NCBI GenBank assembly: GCA_963578625.1
Contig: CAUZEO010000226.1
Span: 1 to 8,640, forward strand
Direction of reading: 5' to 3'
Source of the DNA: CAUZEO01 sp963578625
GTDB taxonomy: Bacteria > Verrucomicrobiota > Kiritimatiellia > SLOV01
DNA length: 8,640 nt
The notes beneath the pieces are model-generated. The model searched no databases and was not told the origin of the DNA. It saw only the letters and a list, made by a program, of their open reading frames with translations. Positions 1 through 6,800 of the stretch are shown here, piece by piece. The translations under genes and the position numbers were made by a program. Positions within the stretch are counted from its first letter, which is position 1. The number at the start of each line of letters is the position of its first letter.

Positions 1-863
1 GACTCCATTGCGTAAGAGCCCATTAGGAACTGCCCTCCGAACGGCCACAACCACAACCAGAGATGGTGGAGAAGAAACCATCCGGAACTGGCCGTTACCA
101 CACCGTCTGACATGGGGCCGAAACACTGGTTTCCGACGGACAGATCCATGCCTAGCGAATTCTGCAACACCAGGAACGCAACTGATGCCAAGCCCACCGG
201 AATCCACCTCGCACTCTGGCGGAGCAGTCCCGCCAAGTCTAGTTTCCCGGCCGCCTCGCTCCAAATCCGGACCCGGCCACGACTTAGATCCCATACTACC
301 AGAACCAGCGGAAGTGCAATCGCCGCTTCGTAGCAAAGCAGCGCCCCGAAAAGCAGCGTGCCGCTCATCAAGCGCAGAACGATGCCCATTCCGACCGGCT
401 TCGAAGCGCCCCATTCATGCAAAACCCAAGCCCAGAATGCCAATGCTCCACACCAGGCGATGTTCGAACAACTCATGAATGCCAGCGTCGAAACCTGTGT
501 TGGGGCCAACGCCCACACTGCCATTACGCACAAACCCCACTTGAAATCCCCAAATAACCGCCCGCCCAACGTGGCAACCGCAGGCAGTGCCAGCAGGAGT
601 CCCAGCAATGACGCCATCCGGACCCACGCTCCGCGAACGCCTCCCGACGCGGGCTCTGGATCGTCGGCCACCGCGAAAATGAGATTTTTCGCCGGGCGAA
701 ACAGCCCATAGCAATCCGGCCCGAAGATGGTTGGATCGTCCCCTTATGCCGCAAGAAAAGCGATTTGGTCGTTATCGTCCAAAACCGGCGAACCGTCCCA
801 AGTCAGTCTCGATACGCCCACCAGCACGAGCACCGTCACAATTCCCAGCGCGACCCGGCTCAT
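1..863 (-). pseudogene. GT-C type membrane glycosyltransferase, partial, interrupted by an in-frame TAA
   Basis: Starting at ATG 863-861, preceded by a GAGGTG ribosome binding site (872-877), one minus-strand frame reads to the left edge with a single stop, TAA at 746-744 (codon 40). About 287 codons lie in the window; the C-terminus is outside. The product is strongly hydrophobic: a signal-anchor helix (residues 4-18), then the acidic stretch VLDDND (27-32) in the first loop, then about six more membrane helices rich in L, A, V and W. A short loop motif Y-G-L-F-R-P-A-K-N-L follows the stop. An early helix followed by an acidic Asp motif and a Y-x-x-x-R-P-x-x-x-L element is typical of GT-C enzymes (PMT/ArnT/TMTC relatives) that move sugars from lipid carriers; the family assignment is inference. 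The stop most simply comes from CAA (Gln) changed to TAA. A sequencing error or translation restart at a downstream Met cannot be excluded. Confidence 0.65.
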
Positions 864-883
864 TGAGTGTTCACCTCGAACAT

Positions 884-1111
884 TTAGCTGCCTTTCAATG
901 TCGCAGGACCCGAAATGGTAAATCTCACACTAGTCCCAACAGGATAGTAGATCTCATGGAATGCCCGTAGATTTTCGCCATAAACCTCTGTTTGCCCACC
1001 GTTTTCACTTCCTCGGAATGAATAGCAATAAAATTTAACGGAATGTATTCGGCATAATAAATCCTTGGTTTGGATTGAAGGGCATGCCTGACGATGGAGC
1101 CGTGAGAGCAT
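884..1111 (-). CDS. Possible short hypothetical protein upstream of the GT-C gene
   Basis: A 75-codon frame from ATG 1111 to TAA 884 ends 20 bases before the GT-C start, on the same strand, as expected of an operon neighbour. The C-terminal 50 residues alternate polar and hydrophobic positions (for example FHEIYYPVGTSVRFTISG), like beta strands of a secreted domain. Against it: no ribosome binding site before the ATG, the N-terminal third is unconvincing, and a second minus-strand frame is also open across the same bases. The DNA is AT-rich (18 G+C among the 60 bases 1021-1080), which suits a promoter region as well as a gene. It could be the 3' remnant of a longer gene. I do not recognise a family. 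Confidence 0.25.
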   Translation of the reverse strand: MLSRLHRQACPSIQTKDLLCRIHSVKFYCYSFRGSENGGQTEVYGENLRAFHEIYYPVGTSVRFTISGPATLKGS

Positions 1112-1146
1112 GTTTCGATACGTAACGAACCCGAAGGTGCAAAGTC

Positions 1147-1496
1147 GTGAAACGAATGTTTACTGAAAAACTGAGTGAGGCTGAATTTACCCTGGCGGAA
1201 ATCATGATTGTGGTCGCGATTGTGGCCTTGCTGGCTACAATGTCGATCCAGTCTTATGCGCGTGCGCGAAATTTCTCCCAATCCAATACTTGTGTAAATA
1301 ACTTACGACAGATCAACGGTGGAACGGATCAATGGGCCATCGAAAACAAAAAACTGGATACCGACACAGTAACGATGACGAACATTGGGATCTACCTGAA
1401 ATCCACGCCGCAATGTCCCGCGGATGGAATATGCTCAGTATCCACCGTAGCGTCAGATCCGACCTGTAGCGTCGGTGGCGACCACGTACTTCTTAG
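1147..1496 (+). pseudogene. Type II secretion/type IV pilus-like pseudopilin, damaged
   Basis: The start is GTG 1147 (ATG 1156 is an alternative). The N-terminus carries the class III prepilin signature: a short charged leader, FTLAE with the key Glu (residue 18), then a long hydrophobic helix (IMIVVAIVALLATMSI). The rest matches the small pseudopilins of Lentisphaerota/Kiritimatiellota: a C-x-N-N-L-R-Q-I helix (49-56), D-Q-W-A, Y-L-K, C-P-A-D-G (90-94) and P-T-C-S...G-D-H-V-L near residues 105-115, where such proteins normally end. Two faults stand out. The residue before the cleavage site is Glu (GAA 1183-1185) rather than the Gly needed by the prepilin peptidase. The reading frame also misses a stop and continues to 1806, through the tRNA gene. 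An out-of-frame TAG at 1494-1496 lies exactly where the family ends, so a small indel is likely; I end the feature there. Normal role: assembly of a pseudopilus or pilus at the inner membrane. Confidence 0.7.
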
Positions 1497-1617
1497 CCAG
1501 CCGGCCGACAACAAAGTCGATGGAACACGTTCAGCGGGATGGTTTTCAGCCATGCGCTTTATCCCTGGTATTTGTGCGAATTGCCGCATAATTTTCGGCG
1601 GGTACAGAATTTTCGGG

Positions 1618-1647
1618 TTGCCGCCCAGTTCGAATTCCGATTATTCT
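1618..1647 (+). promoter_or_regulatory. Probable sigma70-type promoter of the tRNA-Glu gene
   Basis: TTGCCG (1618-1623) and TATTCT (1642-1647) each match four of six consensus positions and are separated by 18 bases. Transcription would start near 1654, a dozen bases before the tRNA. The fit to the tRNA start supports it; the motif alone would be weak. Confidence 0.4.
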
Positions 1648-1666
1648 ACGCTGGTTTTGTGCTCTC

Positions 1667-1744
1667 GGCCCCATCGTCTAGCCAGGTCTAGGACACCAGG
1701 TTTTCATCCTGGTAACACGGGTTCAAATCCCGTTGGGGTCACCA
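1667..1744 (+). tRNA. tRNA-Glu (anticodon UUC)
   Basis: The cloverleaf folds cleanly. The acceptor stem GGCCCCA/TGGGGTC contains one G-U pair. The anticodon stem CCAGG/CCTGG encloses the loop TTTTCAT with anticodon TTC (1703-1705). The T stem is ACGGG/CCCGT with loop TTCAAAT. The discriminator is A (1741) and the CCA end (1742-1744) is encoded in the DNA. The D arm is slightly longer than in E. coli tRNA-Glu, and TCGTCTAG before it is typical of tRNA-Glu. It appears functional. The extended pilin reading frame on the same strand crosses it, which argues that the frame is not real here. I see no duplicated 3' end elsewhere in the window that would mark an integrated element. Confidence 0.95.
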
Positions 1745-1992
1745 TCTGTTCTGCTTCCAGAAACACACCTAACCCACTGGTAAATACAGGGTTGCGATTT
1801 TCGTAAAATTCGGGGCCGCAAGCCCGGAAACTCCCTTGGGGGCGAGATGGTGTCCGGAATCGAACCCGCTGAAGGAGGAATTCAAGATGACTGAATTGCT
1901 CAGAAGATGCCGGATTGTAGTTCGGCTCTTGCCATAGGGCACGAATTGGAGGGCCAGGAGCAGGAAGCGCGAAACTAGTGCAAAGGTCGTGT
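1745..1992. other. Spacer between tRNA-Glu and the nuclease-like fragment
   Basis: No gene can be supported here. A weak hairpin, AACCC/GGGTT (1771-1775 with 1789-1793), followed by GATTTTCG might help end the tRNA transcript. A strong ribosome-binding sequence AAGGAGG (1872-1878) stands 8 bases before ATG 1887, but the frame closes after 16 codons. Confidence 0.4.
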
Positions 1993-2520
1993 TCACGATC
2001 TGCCTTTCAGTTTCTCGGGGCTTCCGAATGGCCCAAGGAGTAATATCCCGTCACCTTTGATTGGCATCCTCTCGGCATCAGTCTGGTCAAATACCGCAGG
2101 AGCAGTACCCGGATTTTCGACAATGCCTTCAGGTAGACCGATCACGGTGGGGAGAGGCGCCATTTCTGGGATTTTCTCGTTCGGAAGGTCGGAAAACAGG
2201 TGTTCAAGGGAGGCGAAGGCGTAGCCGCGGAAGGGCCGCGCGAAGTCGGAGGATGCTCTGAAATCCCGAATGTATCCACCGATGGCACCATAGTAATTCT
2301 TCCAAAAGCGGTCGCCGGAGAAATCCAAGGTCGCGTCGCCATGTGGGGGCGGATCAGCGAGAATGACTTTGATTGGGTCTTCCCAAAGGGATGCCACACA
2401 AGCGGAATGAGTGACAGGAGTTTGTCCAGAGACAGAAACGATTCTGGATGCCTGCCGTTTGGCGTCATCGATCAAATCTTGGGAGTAGGGGTTTGATCGG
2501 CCTTTTGCTTCGACGACATG
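1993..2520 (-). pseudogene. 5'-truncated protein with a PD-(D/E)XK-like V-V-E-A-K motif
   Basis: A minus-strand frame ends at TGA 1993-1995. It has no good start: a TTG lies at 2475, but protein-like sequence continues upstream of it to about 2520, reading VVEAKGRSNPYSQD and then DLIDDAKRQASRI. The hydrophobic strand followed by E-A-K resembles the E-x-K half of a PD-(D/E)XK nuclease core, and the following amphipathic helix fits that fold; the expected upstream Asp is missing because the 5' part is gone. The remaining 130 residues include the aromatic segment FWKNYYGAIGGYI and a Pro/Gly-rich tail. Beyond 2520 this frame is antisense to the deacetylase, so homology almost certainly stops there. 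I cannot name the family; the nuclease idea is inference from one motif and a proposed helix. The frame could also be a plain hypothetical protein. Confidence 0.5.
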
Positions 2521-3003
2521 CCACCGGTGATGGAGGAGTACGGCTTCAAAGCGACAATGTTTGTCATCTCACGCCTGGCCGACGGCCGGTGTCCGCGCAT
2601 GCAGCACTACGGCTGGCTTGACTGGGACCAGCTGGGCACGCTGCGGGACCACGGCTGGGAGATTGGCGCACATACGGCGACCCATCCCTTTGTACCGCAC
2701 ATAATTCAAGGACCGGACGGCGCCCGGCGATACGTCGATGAACTGATCGAGTGCAACGAAGCCATCGAGCGCTACCTGGGATCACCAGCCCGCCACTTCG
2801 CATACCCCGGCGGGCAATGGAACGACGAGGCCGAGCCGCTCGTGGTGCGCTACTACCGGACGGCGCGCCACTGGCTTTGTGATGACCGTCCGTATGCTTA
2901 TAACACGTGGGAGAACAATCCGTATCGTATGCAGGCGATCAACGTGTCGATGCAGATGCCGATGGTCCGCTTCGAGCAACTGCTTAACGGCGCAGTGGGG
3001 TAA
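2518..3003 (+). pseudogene. Polysaccharide deacetylase (NodB homology domain), N-terminally truncated
   Basis: From ATG 2518 to TAA 3003 the frame encodes 161 residues that match the middle of carbohydrate esterase family 4 enzymes, which remove N- or O-acetyl groups from polysaccharides using a metal ion. Visible are GFKATMFVIS (10-19), the metal-binding H-T-x-x-H motif (H52, T53, H56 in GAHTATHP) and motif 3, FAYPGGQ (94-100). Motif 1 (T-F-D-D-G) is absent. An FDD can be read just upstream (2509-2517), but it lies too close to GFKATMF and is the antisense of the neighbouring VVE, so it looks accidental. An in-frame TGA at 2494-2496 prevents any extension, and no ribosome binding site precedes the ATG. 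The C-terminus is also short for the family. Without the motif 1 aspartates it should be inactive. Confidence 0.75.
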
Positions 3004-3014
3004 GTTCAGGCAAT

Positions 3015-3416
3015 GACCCCGTTCTTCCTTTCTTCATGAAGGCGGGCGAATCTAGAGGATGACAGGACTTCCGATGGCGGGGTCGGTTGACGATTACGCG
3101 CGACGAAAGGACAATGCCGAGAAACTGTTTGTTGCTGCCCTGACTTCGTCGCCGCGTTTAGCTTCGCGCCTGCCTAATAATTTATAACTTAATCACCGAC
3201 CCCAATCCCTCTTGTCTCGATCGTTGTCGATGCGGATCTTTATGGCCCTTGAAGCGTAGTCCCTGGACGGGATTGCGGCGGATGGGCCAGTAGTCGTGCT
3301 TGTCGCCGTCGGCTACTCTGTGCTTTGTCTCGTTATATCGTTGTATCTATTTCGTTAAGCAGGGATGAAAATCCCTGATGAGTTTCGTTCTCCCGGATTA
3401 ACTCACGGCGGGGTCG
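3015..3416. repeat. Four GGGGTCG motifs in alternating orientation
   Basis: GGGGTCG-type motifs occur at 3015-3021 (as GACCCCG, i.e. CGGGGTC on minus), 3078-3085 (plus), 3195-3203 (minus) and 3409-3416 (plus). The two central copies form a 9-base inverted repeat, GGGGTCGGT (3079-3087) with ACCGACCCC (3195-3203). Nested imperfect inverted repeats lie inside (GCGCGACGAA near 3098-3107 against TTCGTCGCCGCG near 3146-3157). This arrangement resembles REP/BIME-like elements mobilised by RAYT (Y1/IS200-type) transposases, or the ends of a small non-autonomous element. No transposase is present in the window. Confidence 0.35.
3360..3377 (+). other. Hairpin with GAAA tetraloop
   Basis: CAGGGAT (3360-3366) and ATCCCTG (3371-3377) form a perfect 7-base-pair stem closed by GAAA, a stable GNRA loop. 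No run of T follows, so it is not a standard intrinsic terminator. It may be part of the repeat region or of an RNA leader. Confidence 0.4.
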
Positions 3417-3583
3417 TTGGGATCTGCAACGTTTTGCCATAGCACGGCATGCTCGGTCCGCGTTTCGGGCAAATGCCTCAGTGCTCGTTGATGAGGTGCC
3501 ACCCCTTCAGGCGGTCATCTCTCTGCTGTTTCCGCGACAACACACTTCATGATCTGCATATCTCCAGCGCCACGATAAATTTC

Positions 3584-3811
3584 TTGGCGGAAATAAAACC
3601 ACAACTGAGCCGTTTTTTTTGTTTCGGTGGCCTAGTAGTGGGCATTCTGTCCGGCTGTTCGTCAGTGCCCTCAAGGCCCTCCGGGTCAGTTCGGCACATC
3701 TCTAAGCAGACAGACGCGCAAAGCACCTATCAACACATCAACGACTTTTCTCATGAGGTGGGAGGGTCGCCTGCCCCGCTGGCCGAAAGACTGATGATTG
3801 TATTGACGTGA
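3584..3811 (+). CDS. Possible small lipoprotein
   Basis: From TTG 3584 the frame gives 75 residues with a classical lipoprotein signal: a charged start (AEIKPQLSR), a hydrophobic segment FFCFGGLVVGI and the lipobox L-S-G-C with Cys25, followed by SSVPSRP. Cleavage before Cys25 and lipidation would leave a polar peptide of about 50 residues with no recognised domain. The start is uncertain: the frame is open back to ATG 3449, but the upstream part has no protein character, and no ribosome binding site stands before the TTG. Eight T in a row (3613-3620) lie inside the signal sequence, a place where length changes or assembly errors would break the frame. It ends 77 bases before the large hydrolase gene, on the same strand. 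It may be only the start of a longer, truncated lipoprotein. Confidence 0.3.
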   Translation: MAEIKPQLSRFFCFGGLVVGILSGCSSVPSRPSGSVRHISKQTDAQSTYQHINDFSHEVGGSPAPLAERLMIVLT

Positions 3812-3833
3812 GCTGAAAGCCGATTAGAACGTA

Positions 3834-3849
3834 GGTGGGCGGCCCCACC
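3834..3849 (+). promoter_or_regulatory. GC-rich hairpin upstream of the large hydrolase gene
   Basis: GGTGGG (3834-3839) pairs with CCCACC (3844-3849) around a CGGC loop, about 20 bases before the ribosome binding site of the next gene. No T-run follows. It may be a leader structure or a weak end signal for the transcript of the preceding frame. Confidence 0.3.
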
Positions 3850-3888
3850 CAGGAAATTTCAAGACAAAGAAGGAAAGGAAAAAGCGTT

Positions 3889-6800
3889 ATGAGACGGGAA
3901 TGTATGATTTCCACTGTTGCGACTCTTTTCCTTGCGGGAAACACACTGGCCGGTCCGAACGTGTCTGTATCGGTGGACAAGATCGTCTACGCTCCGGGCG
4001 AGTCGGGCGAGGCGACGGTGGAGATCGACGCGACGGATCGCCCGGCAACGCTCAACGTGTATCTGGAGTATGGAATGGACCGGCGGGACGAACTGAAGAG
4101 TGCTCCCGTCCCCGAGAAGGAAAAACTCGTCATTCCGTTTACGCCACGGTTCCAACGATGGGGGGGGATGATTCGGGCCGAGTTGACGGACGAGGATGGG
4201 AAGGTCGTCGCGACCGCCAAAGACGAGTTTGTGGTGGGCACCAACAATTACCGTCTCGGACAGCAGAGCGCGCACGGGGGCACCTACGGTCCGGAACGGG
4301 TCAAGGAATTCCGGGGAGAAAATTCCTATTGGTACAAACAATGGAAGGCGACGAAGGGGACGTGGCTCGAGACATTCTGCGCCCTTCCGAGCGAGTTCTC
4401 TGGGCTTGTTCCCGAGTGGGATCAGTGGATAACGATGACGTTTGGGTATCGGTCGAGCAAGGCGACGCTGAGGGCCTATACCGACACCGCCCACAAACTG
4501 GGAATGAAGGTGATGATCTACAACAACGCGACTCCGTCCGGGTGGCTGGGGGCGCGGTGGGCGCGGACCCGGCCGGAGTGGCTGAGCTATACCTACATGG
4601 GCAACATGCGGGCCGATCTGAACGTCAAAGACGCCGAGAAAATGAAGAGCTGGCACAAGAGGATGGAATATGTGGGGACACCGCCCGAACCGCGGGAAAT
4701 CCCTCGAAATGACGGGGTGCAGCCCTTCATGCCTCTGTACATCAACTGCTTCGATATCGAGACGATCAAGTTCGGCTGCGACCAGATGCTCGGCGCCTGC
4801 AAGGAACTGGGATACGACGGGGTCCGGTTCGACGGACACTGGATTATCGGCGACGTGTGGGGAGGGATCGGATACGACATGTGGGGACGCCGCCCCAACC
4901 GAGGGAACTCGCTCGACCAGACCAACGCACGCATTCTGACCGACATGAAGAAGTATCTCTGGAGCAAAAAGGAGGACTTCCACGTCGGATTCAACTACGG
5001 GAGCAACTACGAAAACGGCGGGCAGCGCAGTCCGCGCGCCTACAAGGCAGCCTGCTCGAACGGGGGGATGATCCTCTGGGAAGGAGCCATGCACGGAGAC
5101 GCGTTTTCCGACTGGCGGATCGGGGCGGCAAAGCTCCGCGAGTGCGCCTTGCGCGTCCACCAGAACGGCGGGTGTTTCTACGGACAGATCTACCTGCTCT
5201 ACGCCGACCAGTACCCCGCCAACGACTTTTCCGTGCGATATTACTACATCACGAACTTCGCCGCCACCAGCCACATCTACGCCGGACTCTACACGGACCA
5301 CGAGAGTTATCGGCCTATCCAGAACCTGTATTGCCGCTTCGCGTTGCGGTACGCGGGCCTGCTCTACGACGAGAAACTCCAGCCGATTGAAGAACCCGAA
5401 AAGCGGCTCAACGTGACCGTCGGGGGAAAAGACAGCGACGACCTCTGGTGGAAGCTGTACACCTACAAGAGGCCGCTTGAGGGGAAGTACCAGATCATCA
5501 CGCATCTCGTGAACATGCCCGCCCCCGGAATCACCAAGGAACAGTCCACCCCGGACAAGCTGCCGGCCCCGATGAAGGACGTACAGGTCAAGTTTGCGAA
5601 AAGGCCCTCGCGCATTTTCCTTCTGGACCCGGAAGCGAAGAACCAGCGGGTGGAGATTCCCGCAGCCGATTCGGTCACGATCCAGAAACTGGACGCATGG
5701 AAAATCCTCGTCCTGGAGTATCCCGGAACCTGCGACGACATCGTCGCCGAGAAAGTCTGGGAGCCTGACTTCAAGGGAAAGGACGTGATTCCTGACTCGA
5801 AAGACGGAAAGGTGTTCCTTCCCATTACGCTCTTTCTGACCGGTGTGGAGGGCGGGGAATTCTATTCCAGGGGGAAATCGACGGGCCGGCTGATCGACGA
5901 TCCGGAGGCGATGTTCGGATATGCGCTGAGGTGTTTTTCCAACCAGGCGGCCAAACCGGCCCGGGTAATCTTCGGACCGAACCACTCCATGCCGACCATG
6001 GCTCCTGGAAAGGTGCGCGTAACCTGGAGGATGAAGGTGAACGACAACACCGGTGATGGAACGGTCTGCGAGATCGGAGGCCGGTTCGGGAGAGAGGCGA
6101 TCAAGAGCAGCGATTTCGAGCTGGCGAACACGTATCAGACGTTCGAGTACGATTACACGCTCAAGGAGAGCGAGCAGAATTACTTCGACCTGCACTTCCA
6201 CGGCGGGGGGCCGGACCTGATCGTGGACAGTATTACCATGCAGGAGATAGAAAGGCAGAAAGACCGGGATTTGTTCTCTAAAGCGTCGCTGGATGTTTCC
6301 GGGAGGCCTGCCCGCGAAGGGGTTTCCAGGAAGGTCCACCTGCTGTGCGGGTTGTGGTACGATTTCTTCGGCCTGGACGGTGCCCTTAAGGAAAGGGCCA
6401 TGCAGGCTACCCGTTCGTGGGAATCCCTGACGACGGACCATGCGAATATCCCGCCCGACTACGCGACCAGTGTCGAGGAATTGTGGCAGTACGACATGAT
6501 CGGCCTGCTAAACGCCGGGGCGGATTCTCTCCAGGCCAAGCGCCGGAAGGACCTGTGGGAGTATGTCATGCGCGGCGGGACGCTGTTTGTCGGAGGCGGG
6601 GCCCGGGCGTACGGGCACGGAGGATACGACAGCACATTTCTCGCGGAGATTCTTCCGGTGCAGGTTCACCGATTCGACCTGACTCGCGCCGACGGAGACA
6701 AGCAGATCATCACGCCGCGGAAAAGCTCCTTTCTGAAAAACCTGTCGATGGAAGACCAGCCGCGAGTCAATTTCTATCACGACGTAAGGATCAAACCCGG

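Larger units (their letters stand above)
3004..3583. other. Long intergenic region without a supported gene
   Basis: It holds four alternating GGGGTCG motifs (listed separately), a hairpin at 3360-3377 and an AT-rich patch (3177-3194). Two short competing readings are visible: a plus-strand frame 3230-3358 with a hydrophobic helix but an in-frame TAG at 3257, and a minus-strand, Lys/His/Arg-rich frame across the same bases. Neither has a ribosome binding site or recognisable homology. Confidence 0.5.

Noticed and set aside
415..714. Minus-strand frame of 99 codons rich in G, R and V, and plus-strand frames across 1-970
   Set aside because: They are out-of-frame shadows of the membrane glycosyltransferase, whose own frame explains the sequence much better.
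1667..1744. The tRNA as an integration site of a mobile element
   Set aside because: No integrase and no second copy of the tRNA 3' end were found; the longest shared piece with the repeats near 3200 is about eight bases.
1848..1867. Minus-strand sequence resembling a tRNA T-arm and CCA end (GGTTCGATTCC then ACACCA)
   Set aside because: The T stem does not pair fully and only about seven bases separate the loop from CCA, so there is no acceptor stem and no tRNA body.
1769..1996. A 75-codon minus frame whose ATG overlaps the stop of the nuclease-like fragment (ATGA)
   Set aside because: The overlap is suggestive of coupling, but the product has no domain, weak protein character after the first 20 residues and no conserved motif.
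2509..2517. FDD upstream of the deacetylase as catalytic motif 1
   Set aside because: It lies about ten residues too close to GFKATMF, lacks the following Gly and coincides with the antisense of VVE in the neighbouring fragment.
3185..3358. A plus-strand small membrane peptide (3230-3358) and a minus-strand basic peptide across the same bases
   Set aside because: The plus frame has an in-frame TAG at 3257 and no ribosome binding site; the minus frame has no start codon. Neither resembles a known family.
3375..3382. CTGATGAG as a hammerhead ribozyme core
   Set aside because: No stem II followed by CGAAA is found downstream on this strand, and the reverse strand does not form the core either.
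3859..6441. An 860-codon open frame on the strand opposite the hydrolase gene, and a 407-codon one at 6508-7731
   Set aside because: The translation is low-complexity in V, P, R, H and L, has no domain or signal, and follows from the GC-rich codon use of the real gene. No ribosome binding site or upstream promoter was seen.
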